Source: an uncultured Clostridium sp.
GTDB taxonomy: Bacteria > Bacillota > Clostridia > Peptostreptococcales > Peptostreptococcaceae
NCBI GenBank assembly: GCA_945931665.1
Contig: CAMEPL010000017.1
Coordinates: 1 to 38,505 of the forward strand
Reading direction: 5' to 3'
DNA length: 38,505 nt
The position numbers and the translations under genes are program-made. This document shows, in pieces, positions 1 to 9,279 of this stretch. The notes beneath the pieces were generated by a model that had not been told where the DNA came from, did not search any database, and saw nothing but the letters and a program-made list of their open reading frames with translations. The stretch's first letter is position 1. Each line of letters begins with the position of its first letter.

Positions 1-1275
1 ATGGCAAAGATACATGTACCTTATTCAAAAGACGGCATGGATTTAAATATAGAAGATAAAAACCTTTTAAAAGTTTTGACATCAAAGGCACACGACTTTA
101 AGCCAGAAAAAAGTGAATCACAATTAGTAGAAGATTCTATGGATAATCCAATTGGCTCTAAAAAATTAGAAGAATTAGCAATTGGAAAAAAGAACATTGT
201 AATAATTACAAGTGACCATACTAGACCTGTTCCAAGTAAAGTTACAATGCCTATAATTCTTAGAAGAATAAGAAGTGTAAATAAAGAAGCTAAAATAAAA
301 ATATTAATAGCTAATGGATTTCACAGACCTACAACAAAAGAAGAGTTGATATTTAAAATGGGTGAAGAAATAGTTGAAAACGAAGAAATAGTGATGCATA
401 TATCAACTGATGATTCACAAATGGTAAAAGCAGGTGTATTGCCATCTGGAGGAGATTTTTATCTAAATAAAGTAGCCTTTGAGGCTGATTTATTAATAGC
501 AGAGGGATTTATAGAACCACACTTCTTTGCAGGATTTTCTGGAGGAAGAAAGAGCATACTTCCTGGAATAGCATCAGCAAAGACTATAATGTATAACCAC
601 TGTAGTGAGTTTATAGACAGCAAAAATGCTAGAACAGGAATACTTATAGATAATCCAATACATAAAGATATGGTATATGCAGCAAAAAAAGCAAATCTAG
701 CATTTATAGTAAATGTTGTTATAGATCAAGATAAAAAAGTAATAGCATCTTTTGCAGGTGATGTTGAAGAAGCTCATAAAGTAGGGTGCGATTTTGTAAC
801 AGAATTATCAAAAATAGATGCAACTCCTGCTGATATAGCAATAAGTACAAATGGTGGATATCCACTGGATCAAAATATATATCAAGCTGTCAAGGGGATG
901 ACAGCAGCAGAAGCTACATGTAAAGAAGGTGGAGTAATTATAATGATTGCCGCTTGTAATGATGGTCATGGAGGTCAATCTTTTTATGATAATATTGCAA
1001 ATGCATCTTCGCCAACTGAAATACTTAATAGAGTAAGAAGTGTAGATAAGGGTGATACAGTACCTGATCAGTGGGAATTTCAAATACTAGCGAGAATTCT
1101 AGAAAAATATACAGTAATCATGGTTACAGATATGTGTGACCCACAAATGATAAAAAATATGCATATGAAACACGCGTATAACTTCGATGAAGCATTAAAA
1201 ATGGCATATGAAATAAAGGGAAATAATGCAAAAGTAGTCGTAATACCAGATGGTGTTTCTGTAATAGTTAAATAA
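1..1275 (+). CDS. larA: Nickel-dependent lactate racemase LarA
   Basis: Interconverts L- and D-lactate with a nickel-pincer nucleotide cofactor. The 424-residue protein is the usual family length and its functional residues fall at the same positions as in Lactiplantibacillus plantarum LarA: D72 and R75 in SDHTRP, H108 in NGFHRP, H174 in EPHFFAG, the cofactor-attachment lysine K184 in GGRKS, H200, and K298. This makes a working racemase very likely. It leads an operon with etfB, etfA and a D-lactate dehydrogenase (15 bases to etfB), so its probable job is to turn L-lactate into the isomer the dehydrogenase oxidises, like lctF of Acetobacterium woodii. The cofactor genes larB, larC and larE are not in the window. 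The window starts on the ATG, so the ribosome site and promoter cannot be seen. Confidence 0.95.
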   Translation: MAKIHVPYSKDGMDLNIEDKNLLKVLTSKAHDFKPEKSESQLVEDSMDNPIGSKKLEELAIGKKNIVIITSDHTRPVPSKVTMPIILRRIRSVNKEAKIKILIANGFHRPTTKEELIFKMGEEIVENEEIVMHISTDDSQMVKAGVLPSGGDFYLNKVAFEADLLIAEGFIEPHFFAGFSGGRKSILPGIASAKTIMYNHCSEFIDSKNARTGILIDNPIHKDMVYAAKKANLAFIVNVVIDQDKKVIASFAGDVEEAHKVGCDFVTELSKIDATPADIAISTNGGYPLDQNIYQAVKGMTAAEATCKEGGVIIMIAACNDGHGGQSFYDNIANASSPTEILNRVRSVDKGDTVPDQWEFQILARILEKYTVIMVTDMCDPQMIKNMHMKHAYNFDEALKMAYEIKGNNAKVVVIPDGVSVIVK

Positions 1276-1290
1276 ATGGAGGGGTAGAAT

Positions 1291-2079
1291 ATGGAAATAG
1301 TAGTATGTGTTAAACAAGTTCCTGGAACATCAGAAGTTGAAGTAGATCCAGTTACAGGAGTATTAAAAAGAGATGGTGTAGATTCAAAAATGAATCCTTA
1401 TGATTTATTTGCTCTTGAAACAGCACTAAGAATAAAAAAAGAAAACAATGCAACTCTTAAAACAATAACAATGGGACCACCACAAGCAAAAAAAGTAATA
1501 AGTGAAAGTTTTTCAATGGGTGTTGATGATGGAGCTATAGTAAGTGATAGAAAATTTGGTGGTGCTGACGTTTTAGCAACAGCTTATACTTTGGCACAAG
1601 GTATACACAAAATAGGAAATCCAGACTTAATAATATGTGGTAAACAAACAACTGACGGTGATACTGCTCAAGTTGGACCAGAAATAGCTGAATTTTTAAA
1701 TATACCACATGTTACAAATGTAACTAAAATAATTGAGATAGGGGAAAAATCAATAGTAGTTGAAACTGATCTTCCAACAACTTTAGAAGTATGTGAAATA
1801 AGTTATCCATGTTTAATAACAGTTGAAAAAGATATATTCCAACCAAGACTTCCATCTTTTAAATTAAAAATGGCAACTAAAGATAATGAAATACCGATGA
1901 TAACATTAAAAGATATGGATGATACTGATGAAAAACACTATGGACTTAATGGTTCAGCAACACAAGTAATAAGAATCTTCCCACCAGAACCAAATACTGA
2001 TAAAGATATAGTTCGTGGGGATTGTGAAGAACTTACTGAAACATTATTTAATAAAATAGTAGATTTAAAAATACTTTAG
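1291..2079 (+). CDS. etfB: Electron transfer flavoprotein beta subunit of lactate dehydrogenase complex (EtfB/LctB type)
   Basis: Small subunit of an electron transfer flavoprotein, 262 residues, cytoplasmic. The N-terminus ([13 protein letters not shown]) and the loop [15 protein letters not shown] near residues 123-137 are typical of bifurcating-type EtfB, where this loop contacts the extra flavin/nucleotide. A C-terminal segment with IRIFPPEP is also characteristic. It lies between larA and etfA with gaps of 15 and 17 bases and has a GGAGGGG ribosome site, so it is co-transcribed. With etfA and the downstream FAD-linked dehydrogenase it should form the Ldh-Etf complex that drives lactate oxidation with NAD+ by co-oxidising reduced ferredoxin, as described for A. 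woodii. Other Etf types, such as those for acyl-CoA dehydrogenases, are made unlikely by the neighbours. Confidence 0.93.
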   Translation: MEIVVCVKQVPGTSEVEVDPVTGVLKRDGVDSKMNPYDLFALETALRIKKENNATLKTITMGPPQAKKVISESFSMGVDDGAIVSDRKFGGADVLATAYTLAQGIHKIGNPDLIICGKQTTDGDTAQVGPEIAEFLNIPHVTNVTKIIEIGEKSIVVETDLPTTLEVCEISYPCLITVEKDIFQPRLPSFKLKMATKDNEIPMITLKDMDDTDEKHYGLNGSATQVIRIFPPEPNTDKDIVRGDCEELTETLFNKIVDLKIL

Positions 2080-2096
2080 TTTGAGGGGGATATAAA

Positions 2097-3317
2097 ATGG
2101 CAAAGATAGTAATCAATCAAGATAAAATAGATAATATAGAAGAAGTCTTACAAATATGTCCATTTGATGCAATGGAAGAAGTAGACGGAAAAATAGAAAT
2201 AAATGCGGCATGTAAAATGTGTAAAATGTGTGTCAAAAAAGGACCAAAAGGGGCATTTATATTTGAAGAAGATGAAGTAGTTTTAATAAATAAAGATGAG
2301 TGGAGAGGTATAACAGTTTATGTTGACCATAATGATGGAGAAATACATCCAGTCACTTATGAATTAATAGGAAAAGCGCGCGAACTTGCAGCAAAAATAA
2401 ACCATCCAGTAAACTGCGTATTTGTAGGAAATAATATAAAAGATAAATGCGGACAATTACTTGATTATGGAGTAGATGAAGTATTTGTATACGATTCTGA
2501 AGAATACGATAAATTTAGAATAGAACCTTACAGTGCAGCATTAGAAGATTATATAAATAACAACAAACCTTCTATAATGTTAGTTGGAGGTACTACATTA
2601 GGTAGATCACTTGCACCAAGACTTGCAGCTCGTTTTAGAACAGGACTTACAGCAGACTGCACAATACTTGATATACAAGAAAATACAGATTTAGACCAAA
2701 TAAGACCAGCATTTGGCGGTAATATAATGGCTCATATAAACACTCCAAACAGTAGACCACAATTTGCAACAGTTAGATATAAAATATTTAATATACCAGA
2801 AAAAGTAGAAGAACCTACAGGAAAAATTACTTTATGTTCAGTAGAAAAAGAAAAATTAACTTCTAATATAAAAGTGCTTGAAACTAAAATAAAAAATAAA
2901 GTAGTTGGGATAGAAGAAGCAGAAGTAATAGTTGTAGCATCAAGAGCATTTAAAAAAGAAGAAGATTTAAAGATGCTAAATGAATTAGCAGATGTACTTG
3001 GAGCACAAATCGCAGGAACTAGACCGACTATAGAATGTGGATGGGTAGACCCTAAGAAACAAATAGGTCTTAGTGGTAGAACAGTAAAACCAAAATTAAT
3101 AATAACTTGTGGTGTATCAGGAGCAGTACAATTTGTAGCAGGTATGAAAGGCTCTGACTATATAATCGCTATAAACCAAGATGAAAAAGCACCTATATTT
3201 GACGTTGCACACTTAGGTATTATAGGGGATATATATGAAATAATACCTAAGCTTACTGAAAAAATAAAAGCAATGAAAAATGAAAATAAACAAAAAGTAG
3301 CACAAATGGCAGAATAG
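2097..3317 (+). CDS. etfA: Electron transfer flavoprotein alpha subunit with N-terminal ferredoxin-like domain (LctC type)
   Basis: Large Etf subunit, 406 residues. Residues 1-60 form a ferredoxin-like extension; the Etf alpha domain follows from about residue 70, with its C-terminal FAD-binding region around residues 290-385 (SGRTVKPKL, CGVSGAVQF, NQDEKAPIF). The extension has C21-Pro plus C39xxC42xxC45, and the position where a second CP motif would stand is Gly49-Pro50. This leaves ligands for one [4Fe-4S] cluster (C21, C39, C42, C45) and none for a second. Such a one-cluster extension is known in the LctC subunit of lactate dehydrogenase-Etf complexes and could pass electrons to or from ferredoxin. 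The ribosome site is GAGGGGG, and lctD follows after 12 bases. Confidence 0.94.
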   Translation: MAKIVINQDKIDNIEEVLQICPFDAMEEVDGKIEINAACKMCKMCVKKGPKGAFIFEEDEVVLINKDEWRGITVYVDHNDGEIHPVTYELIGKARELAAKINHPVNCVFVGNNIKDKCGQLLDYGVDEVFVYDSEEYDKFRIEPYSAALEDYINNNKPSIMLVGGTTLGRSLAPRLAARFRTGLTADCTILDIQENTDLDQIRPAFGGNIMAHINTPNSRPQFATVRYKIFNIPEKVEEPTGKITLCSVEKEKLTSNIKVLETKIKNKVVGIEEAEVIVVASRAFKKEEDLKMLNELADVLGAQIAGTRPTIECGWVDPKKQIGLSGRTVKPKLIITCGVSGAVQFVAGMKGSDYIIAINQDEKAPIFDVAHLGIIGDIYEIIPKLTEKIKAMKNENKQKVAQMAE

Positions 3318-3329
3318 GGGGGAATTAAA

Positions 3330-4727
3330 ATGTACAAAAAAATAGATCAAAATGATATAGATTTTTTACTAACTATTTTAGATAAAGAAGACGTAGTAGT
3401 AGGAAGTGATATAAACGAAGACTATGCTCATGATGAATTAGCAGGTGAAATAAAATATCCTGAAGTATTAGTATTTGTTCATACTACAGAACAAGTTTCA
3501 AAGATAATGAAATATGCTTATGAAAATAATATACCAGTAACACCTAGAGGACAAGGTACTGGGCTTTGTGGAGCATCAGTTGCCCTTTATGGAGGTATAA
3601 TGCTATGTCTTACTAAAATGGATAAAATATTAGAATTAGACGAAGAAAACTTAACATTGACAGTTGAACCAGGTGTATTATTGATGACAATAGCACAATA
3701 TGTAGAAGATCATGATTTATTTTACCCACCAGACCCAGGTGAAAAAAGTGCTGCTATAGGTGGTAATATAAATACTAATGCAGGTGGTATGAGAGCTGTT
3801 AAATACGGAGTTACAAGAGATTATGTAAGAGGACTAGAATGTGTACTTCCAAATGGAGAAGTAATAAACGTTGGTGGTAAAGTAGTTAAAAACTCTTCTG
3901 GATTTGATATAAAAGACTTAATAGTAGGTTCAGAAGGTCAACTTGCTATAGTAACTAAAGCTATACTAAAATTACTTCCATTACCTAAAAAAGCAATAAG
4001 TTTATTAATACCATTTCCTAACTTAGCACTTGCTATAGATACTGTGCCTAAAATAATAAAATCAAAATCTATACCAACTGCTATAGAATTTATGGAAAGA
4101 GAAGCAATAGTAGGAGCTGAAGAATTCTTAGGTAAAAAATTCCCAGATAACTCTTCAAATGCTTACTTACTATTAAAATTCGATGGTAACTCAACAGAAG
4201 AAATAGAAAGAGAATACGAAAACGTAGCTAAACTTTGCTTAGAATGTGGAGCATATGATGTATTAATAGCAGATACAGACGAAAGAAATGAATCAATTTG
4301 GTCTGCAAGGGGAGCATTCTTAGAAGCATTCAAAGCCAGCAGTGAAATAGATGAATGTGATGTTGTTGTTCCAAGAGATAAAGTAGCAGAATTCGTCAGA
4401 TTTACTCACGATATACAATCAGATGTAGGTCTTAGAATAAAAAGCTTTGGTCATGCTGGAGATGGGAATCTACATGTTTACCCACATAAAGATGATTTAG
4501 ATGACAAAACATGGCATGAAAGACTTAACAAAACATTTGATTTAATGTTTGCAAAAGCTAGAGAATTAGACGGTGAAGTTTCTGGTGAACATGGAATAGG
4601 ATACGCAAAGAGTCTTTATTTTGTAGAATCTAAAAATGAAACATATATAAGCTTATTAAAAGGAATAAAAACTACATTTGATCCTAAAAATATATTAAAT
4701 CCAGGTAAGGTATGTCAAGTAAACTAA
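3330..4727 (+). CDS. lctD: FAD-linked D-lactate dehydrogenase (LctD/GlcD family)
   Basis: FAD-binding oxidoreductase of the GlcD/LctD family, 465 residues, expected to oxidise D-lactate to pyruvate and hand electrons to the adjacent Etf. The N-terminal FAD (PCMH) domain shows [11 protein letters not shown] near residue 71 and [17 protein letters not shown] near residue 145. The C-terminal half has [15 protein letters not shown] near residue 370, SGEHGIG, and the terminal NPGKVC. It is the last gene of the larA-etfB-etfA-lctD operon, with a strong terminator 44 bases after its stop. No lactate permease follows, unlike the A. woodii lct operon. A glycolate or 2-hydroxyglutarate substrate cannot be excluded from sequence, but the racemase neighbour favours lactate. 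Confidence 0.92.
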   Translation: MYKKIDQNDIDFLLTILDKEDVVVGSDINEDYAHDELAGEIKYPEVLVFVHTTEQVSKIMKYAYENNIPVTPRGQGTGLCGASVALYGGIMLCLTKMDKILELDEENLTLTVEPGVLLMTIAQYVEDHDLFYPPDPGEKSAAIGGNINTNAGGMRAVKYGVTRDYVRGLECVLPNGEVINVGGKVVKNSSGFDIKDLIVGSEGQLAIVTKAILKLLPLPKKAISLLIPFPNLALAIDTVPKIIKSKSIPTAIEFMEREAIVGAEEFLGKKFPDNSSNAYLLLKFDGNSTEEIEREYENVAKLCLECGAYDVLIADTDERNESIWSARGAFLEAFKASSEIDECDVVVPRDKVAEFVRFTHDIQSDVGLRIKSFGHAGDGNLHVYPHKDDLDDKTWHERLNKTFDLMFAKARELDGEVSGEHGIGYAKSLYFVESKNETYISLLKGIKTTFDPKNILNPGKVCQVN

Positions 4728-4770
4728 CAAATAATATTATAATAAATTTATAAATAAAAATATGAACGAT

Positions 4771-4815
4771 AACAAAAGAGTCTCATTATATTATGGAGAC
4801 TCTTTTGTTATTTAA
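4771..4815 (+). terminator. Intrinsic terminator of the lactate operon
   Basis: A perfect 14-base-pair inverted repeat (4771-4784 with 4796-4809), loop of 11 bases, with a T-rich 3' arm. It lies 44 bases after the lctD stop and closes the operon. Confidence 0.9.
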
Positions 4816-5201
4816 GTAAAAATTATATAAATTTAGTTATAGGGGTTAAAATATGAATTTATAGTAAGTTGAGGTATATAAAGAAATTTAAACATATTAA
4901 GGAATATAGAGGAACATATTTATTTTAACTTACAGTGATTTTAACTTTAAAAAAAGAAATATATTTAGCGTCAGTCTTACTTTTTTCAAGGGGTTGAGCT
5001 TAGATAATAAAAAAAGTGAGTATATTGAATGTCAGTTATATAAATATTTAAAATTTAAGCGACATTAGGTTTTACATAAATTAACATGAATAAATTATAA
5101 AATACTATGATACTATTAAGAGGCGCAAGGGGGTATCACAAACTAAAGGTTACAAAAAAGTAACGAATTTAGAAAATAAAAAAATAGGATGAGGTGTTTT
5201 A
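4816..5201 (+). other. Long AT-rich leader with several inverted repeats, upstream of the CAP-domain gene
   Basis: This 386-base stretch has no convincing coding frame. I see four inverted repeats: 4864-4870 with 4927-4933 (long-range, 7 pairs); 4976-4986 with 5010-5020 (11 pairs, one G-T); 5108-5113 with 5133-5138, enclosing a GGCGCAAGGG segment; and 5143-5153 with 5160-5172 (GTTAC/GTAAC plus CTAAA/TTTAG). Possible promoter parts are TTTACA at 5071 and TATAAA at 5096 (spacing 19). The last two hairpins would then form a roughly 80-base 5' leader. It matches none of the riboswitch classes whose cores I could recall, so its role is unknown. Confidence 0.4.
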
Positions 5202-6116
5202 ATGAATAAAAAATTAAAAAGAATGGCAATAGTAGGAGCAACAGTTGTAATGACTGCATCTAGTGTAGGATTTTCAAATGCGATGCAAGTGAAAAATGTA
5301 GATTCTATAAAATCAACAGGAAAAATGCATGTCTGTGTTAATGGTAAAAAATATAACTTCAATTTAAAATGTATGTCTATATTAGAGACTTTAAAATGGT
5401 TAAATAATAATTGTTCTAATAAATTTCCGAGTATAGAAAATGATGAATCATCAGATAAAGATGATAATGTACAAAATGGTAACGAAAATAATAACCAAAA
5501 TAATAACCAAAATAATAATCAAAATGAGAACATAGGAAATAATAAACCAGATAGTGGTAACCAAGACCAAGGTCAAAACGGAAATAATCAAGGTAATGGA
5601 AATAATCAAAACCAAAATAACAACAATAACAATGATCAAGATAACAACAATCAAGGTAATAACAATAACCAAGGTGGAAATATAGAAGATAATAATCAAA
5701 ATAATAATAACTCTACAAATACAAGTGATTTTTCAAAGGAACAAGTAGAAGTGTTAAATTTAGTTAATAAAGAAAGAGCAGCGCAAGGCTTAAAACCTCT
5801 TACTCTAAATAAAGAATTATCAAGAGTTGCCACAATAAAATCTAAAGATATGAATGATAAAAATTACTTTGATCATAATTCTCCAACTTACGGTTCTCCA
5901 TTTGATATGATGAAAGCTTTCAATATAAGTTATAGAGCAGCAGGAGAAAATATAGCTAAAGGTCAAAGAACTCCTAGTGAAGTTATGAATGATTGGATGA
6001 ATTCTTCAGGGCATAGAGCAAATATATTAAATCCTAATTTTACTGAATTAGGTGTAGGTATATACAAAAATGCTAATGGTACAATTTATTGGACACAAAT
6101 GTTTATAGGTAGATAA
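5202..6116 (+). CDS. Secreted CAP/SCP-domain protein with Asn/Gln-rich linker (YkwD-like)
   Basis: 304-residue exported protein of unknown function. Residues 1-28 are a signal peptide (basic start, hydrophobic core, SNA-type cleavage site). Residues 35-85 are a small segment with two cysteines (VCVNGKKY, LKCMSI). Residues 86-178 are a low-complexity linker almost wholly of Asn, Gln, Gly and Asp. Residues 180-304 are a CAP (cysteine-rich secretory protein) domain with typical bacterial motifs: NLVNKERAAQGL, FDHNSPTYG, AGENIAKG, SGHRANIL and YWTQMFIG. His in FDHNSP and SGHR and Glu in AGENIA are the family's conserved cavity residues. It is preceded by a structured leader, followed by a bidirectional terminator, and stands as a single-gene unit. 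Bacterial CAP proteins are extracellular and some are spore or surface associated; no role can be set here. Confidence 0.88.
   Translation: MNKKLKRMAIVGATVVMTASSVGFSNAMQVKNVDSIKSTGKMHVCVNGKKYNFNLKCMSILETLKWLNNNCSNKFPSIENDESSDKDDNVQNGNENNNQNNNQNNNQNENIGNNKPDSGNQDQGQNGNNQGNGNNQNQNNNNNNDQDNNNQGNNNNQGGNIEDNNQNNNNSTNTSDFSKEQVEVLNLVNKERAAQGLKPLTLNKELSRVATIKSKDMNDKNYFDHNSPTYGSPFDMMKAFNISYRAAGENIAKGQRTPSEVMNDWMNSSGHRANILNPNFTELGVGIYKNANGTIYWTQMFIGR
5473..5710 (+). repeat. AAT/AAC-CAA trinucleotide-like low-complexity repeat
   Basis: The DNA for the linker of the CAP-domain protein is a run of imperfect AAY and CAA codons. Repeats are in frame, so slippage would change linker length without breaking the gene. 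The long reverse-strand open frame opposite it is a by-product of this composition. Confidence 0.75.
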
Positions 6117-6154
6117 TAATTATAAAATATATATCAAATCATAAAACTAAAATA

Positions 6155-6209
6155 CAAAAAAACTCTCTTTAATAGGATGAAATAATACTAATTAAAGAGA
6201 GTTTTTTAT
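6155..6209. terminator. Bidirectional terminator between CAP gene and tmcAL
   Basis: A 13-base-pair perfect inverted repeat (6161-6173 with 6191-6203) flanked by A6 on the left and T6 on the right, so it can stop transcription from both converging genes. Confidence 0.9.
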
Positions 6210-6215
6210 TTGAAA

Positions 6216-7478
6216 TTATTTTATGTATTTTGGTGAAGTTATGTAGTCCATAGGCCCTTTTACTGAAGATAGATTATCCCTATTATAAATTAAACTATAC
6301 ATATTAGTTGCTTTTATATCGTAACTTATTAAAGTATTAAATATATCTGAATCTATGTGCTTTATCTTAGAAAACTTTGTAATAACTTCTATTTCAGAGT
6401 TTTTCTTGATTTCTTTAAGTATTTCGCAACCTCTATCATTAAATGCTAAAACTCTTAAATAAGGAAGCTCTTTTAAATCTTTAGTTTTTATAATATCGTC
6501 TCTTTTTATTCCTAACATAATATTGTTTAGAGTTCTGGAAATCTTCGTCATAGTATATCTTTTTGATTTTATTTCATTTTGCAACTCTTCTATATTTTTG
6601 CATTTAAATATTGAATTATAAATTTTATTTTCTATACCTTCATTTACTTCAAAATAATTTGCTAAATTAGCTTTGTCTCTTAAAATAATAGCTGAAAGAA
6701 TTTGATAAAAATCATCATTATATACAAGGTTAAAACCAGAATTAACTATATTATTTATTATTTCGTAAGTTGGCTTTGGCATAGTATAATTTATAGTATC
6801 TAAACTACTTGTTTTTAGTGCATTTCTAATAGCTGAAGCTGAACAAATTGAGTCATTTACATTTAAACTATTATATCCAGAATTAACCCTGTTTATAGTA
6901 TATGGTTTGATTTTACTATCTAATTTTAATATGCTTTTAATGTACTCTATTCCTAAGATATTATTAGGAGAGTTTAGTATTTCAAGTAAGGCTTCTTTTG
7001 AAGTATCGTATAATTTATTTTCACTTATATAATCAAATAAAGCAGCAGCCCTAGCTTTTGGGAAAGGAAGCCCATCCCCTAAATAGTTTTTCAATTTATT
7101 TTTAAATATTACAGGTTCTTCTATTAAAATTTCTGCAATGAGATATAATATATCAATATTTCCGATTTCGCTACCAAAACAAACAGAGTTTACACAATTT
7201 AGTGAATTTAGTAAAGTTATTCCTCCGTGGGAAAAAATTTCTGCACTTTGACATGCATATAAAGTCGGCAACTCTACAACTAAATCGACACCATTTTTGA
7301 CAGCCATTTCAGCTCTAGTAAATTTATCTAAAAGCGCAGGAGTACCCCTTTGCATAAAATTTCCACTCATTACAGCGATTGTATGGGTAGCATTTGTAAT
7401 CTTTTTTGATTCATTTAAATGATATAGATGACCATTGTGAAATGGGTTATATTCAACGATTAAACCTAGTAAATTCAT
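6216..7478 (-). CDS. tmcAL: tRNA(Met) cytidine acetate ligase TmcAL (YlbM family)
   Basis: Makes N4-acetylcytidine at the wobble base C34 of elongator tRNA-Met from acetate and ATP. The 420-residue protein starts [14 protein letters not shown], which holds the nucleotidyltransferase HxGH motif (H14-H17). It continues with the family blocks [24 protein letters not shown] and CFGSE. It is the only minus-strand gene in the window, read from an ATG with a ribosome site complementary to the CTCCTT just upstream. It shares a terminator with the CAP-domain gene and stands back to back with ackA. That pairing may have metabolic sense, because TmcAL uses free acetate; this is inference. Confidence 0.93.
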   Translation of the reverse strand: MNLLGLIVEYNPFHNGHLYHLNESKKITNATHTIAVMSGNFMQRGTPALLDKFTRAEMAVKNGVDLVVELPTLYACQSAEIFSHGGITLLNSLNCVNSVCFGSEIGNIDILYLIAEILIEEPVIFKNKLKNYLGDGLPFPKARAAALFDYISENKLYDTSKEALLEILNSPNNILGIEYIKSILKLDSKIKPYTINRVNSGYNSLNVNDSICSASAIRNALKTSSLDTINYTMPKPTYEIINNIVNSGFNLVYNDDFYQILSAIILRDKANLANYFEVNEGIENKIYNSIFKCKNIEELQNEIKSKRYTMTKISRTLNNIMLGIKRDDIIKTKDLKELPYLRVLAFNDRGCEILKEIKKNSEIEVITKFSKIKHIDSDIFNTLISYDIKATNMYSLIYNRDNLSSVKGPMDYITSPKYIK

Positions 7479-7888
7479 AAAACTTTCTCCTTTTTTGTAA
7501 ATAATATGTTTATTATTTTAATTAATTGAAATAATAATTCAAGAGATATTATCAAAATATATATTAAAAGTCTATTTTTGAAAGGAATTTGATTAGGATA
7601 CTTATAATATATAATGGAAATATTAACAAAATGTATTTTTTTTAACCAATAATGTTATAAATATATTATAATAATATAAGAGAGGATAAGTATCTTATGT
7701 CATTTTACGTAAAAATAGTATGTACTTTTTTTTGAAAAAGTGATATATTAGTTGAGGTATTTTATTGTCCAAAGTTATTATAAAGTAAAAATCTCTATAT
7801 TTACTAAAACTGGGAGATTTTTACTTTGTAATAAAAAGTCGTGAGGACTTAATACATATTATTCATAAAATATTAAGGAGGTTTGCTA
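7479..7888 (+). other. Divergent intergenic region between tmcAL and ackA
   Basis: 410 bases, very AT-rich, holding the upstream regions of tmcAL (left) and ackA (right). Apart from the inverted repeat at 7782-7827 and a short AAGTC/GACTT hairpin at 7834-7846, I see no clear gene. No consensus promoter for ackA stands out. The ackA ribosome site AAGGAGG is at 7875-7881. Confidence 0.5.
7782..7827 (+). terminator. Terminator- or attenuator-like hairpin upstream of ackA
   Basis: A perfect 14-base-pair repeat (7782-7795 with 7814-7827), loop of 18 bases, with T5 inside the 3' arm. It lies 61 bases before the ackA start, with no gene upstream on this strand, so it could end a small RNA or regulate an ackA leader. 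Confidence 0.5.
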
Positions 7889-9085
7889 ATGAAAATATTA
7901 GTTTTAAACTGTGGTAGTTCTTCATTAAAATATCAATTAATAGATATGGAAAATGAAGCAGTATTATGTATAGGATTAGTTGAAAGAATAGGTATAGAAG
8001 GTTCTATACTTACTCAAAAAAAAGACGGTGTAGAAGGTAAATACATCAAAGAACAACAAATGAAAGATCACCAAGATGCTATAAAATTAGTTCTTGAAGG
8101 TGTTTTAGATCCAACTTACGGTGGAGTTAAAGACATGAATGAAATAGACGCTGTAGGACACAGAGTTGTTCACGGTGGAGAAAAATTCGCATCTTCAGTT
8201 ATAATAACAGAAGAAGTTGAAGAAGCTATGAGAAAATGTAGTGAATTAGCTCCTCTTCACAACCCAGCTAACTTAATGGGAATAGATGCAATAAAAGCTG
8301 TACTTCCAGGAGTACCAAATGTAGGTGTATTTGATACTGCATTCCATCAAACAATGCCAGCATCTTCATACTTATATGGTCTTCCTTACAGACTATACAC
8401 TGAATACGGTGTAAGAAGATACGGATTCCACGGAACTTCTCACAAATACGTATCTCAAAGAGCTGCTGAAATGTTAGGAAAAGACATAAAAGACTTAAAA
8501 ATAATAACTTGTCACTTAGGAAACGGAGCTTCTATAGCTGCTGTTGACGGAGGAAAAGTAGTAGATACTTCTATGGGACTTACTCCACTTGAAGGTTTAA
8601 TAATGGGAACTAGATGTGGTGATATAGACCCAGCTATAATACCATTCATAATGAAAAAAGAAAACTTAGACGCTGATGGTGTAGATAAATTAATGAATAA
8701 AGAATCTGGTGTATACGGAATGACTGGTATATCTTCAGACTTCAGAGATATATGCGATGCTGCTGCTGAAGGAAACCAACAAGCAATAGATGCATTAGAT
8801 GCTTACCATAAGAGAGTTAAAAAATATATAGGTGCTTACGCTGCTGAAATGAACGGTGTAGACGCTATAGTATTCACTGCTGGTTTAGGTGAAAATGGTA
8901 TAGACGATAGATTAGCTATAGCTTCTAACTTAGAAGTATTAGGTGTTAAAATGGACGCTGAAGCTAACAACGTAAGAGGAAAAGAAAGAGTTATATCTGC
9001 TGCTGACTCTAAAGTTAAAGTATTATTAATACCAACTAACGAAGAATTAATGATAGCTAGAGATACATTAGAATTAGTTAAATAA
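7889..9085 (+). CDS. ackA: Acetate kinase
   Basis: Interconverts acetyl phosphate plus ADP and acetate plus ATP; the ATP-forming last step of acetate fermentation. The ATG at 7889 is chosen because AAGGAGG lies 7 bases before it, giving 398 residues, the family length. Landmarks match Methanosarcina AckA: N7 in LNCGSSS, R92 in GHRVVHGG, D149 in FDTAFH, H181 in GFHGTSH, R242 in MGTRCG, and E385 in TNEEL. Codon use differs from most neighbours, with many AAC, TAC, TTC and GAC codons, as expected for a highly expressed gene. A phosphotransacetylase gene is not adjacent. A hairpin follows the gene. Confidence 0.97.
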   Translation: MKILVLNCGSSSLKYQLIDMENEAVLCIGLVERIGIEGSILTQKKDGVEGKYIKEQQMKDHQDAIKLVLEGVLDPTYGGVKDMNEIDAVGHRVVHGGEKFASSVIITEEVEEAMRKCSELAPLHNPANLMGIDAIKAVLPGVPNVGVFDTAFHQTMPASSYLYGLPYRLYTEYGVRRYGFHGTSHKYVSQRAAEMLGKDIKDLKIITCHLGNGASIAAVDGGKVVDTSMGLTPLEGLIMGTRCGDIDPAIIPFIMKKENLDADGVDKLMNKESGVYGMTGISSDFRDICDAAAEGNQQAIDALDAYHKRVKKYIGAYAAEMNGVDAIVFTAGLGENGIDDRLAIASNLEVLGVKMDAEANNVRGKERVISAADSKVKVLLIPTNEELMIARDTLELVK

Positions 9086-9127
9086 TTATAGTTATATAAT
9101 TTATCAAAATTGATTATAATATAAATG

Positions 9128-9155
9128 TTTAAGGTAGGCTAAAACCTACCTTAAA
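9128..9155 (+). terminator. Probable terminator after ackA
   Basis: An 11-base-pair stem (9128-9138 with 9145-9155) with a six-base loop. The nearest long T-run (9171-9178) is somewhat distant, so efficiency is uncertain. Confidence 0.6.
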
Positions 9156-9221
9156 TTATGTGTATAGGATTTTTTTTCATAATTAGCATAAAATAGTATT
9201 ATAACTATCAAGTAAAAATAC

Positions 9222-9250
9222 TTGACAAACATTAATCCTATTTGTATAAT
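9222..9250 (+). promoter_or_regulatory. Consensus sigma-A promoter for yceD-rpmF
   Basis: TTGACA at 9222-9227 and TATAAT at 9245-9250 are separated by exactly 17 bases, a perfect housekeeping promoter. It lies 30 bases before the yceD start, giving a leader of only about 20 bases. Confidence 0.93.
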
Positions 9251-9279
9251 AAATTTGGTAATATGTTGAGGTGAAAAAT

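Noticed and set aside
5108..5172. Possible lysine, SAM, c-di-AMP or c-di-GMP riboswitch before the CAP gene
   Set aside because: AGAGGCGC resembles part of the lysine riboswitch, but the rest of the core is missing and the leader is too short; the other consensus cores do not fit.
5451..5699. Long reverse-strand open frame rich in Ile and Val opposite the CAP gene linker
   Set aside because: It is the complement of Asn/Gln codon repeats, has no ribosome site and no family resemblance.
7697..7735. A 12-codon frame (MSFYVKIVCTFF) upstream of the hairpin before ackA, considered as a leader peptide
   Set aside because: Spacing from the nearest GAGAGG is long, the peptide has no run of a relevant amino acid, and it may be chance in AT-rich DNA.
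9271..9279. GTG start three codons upstream for yceD
   Set aside because: The GTG is part of the GAGGTG ribosome site that serves the ATG at 9280.
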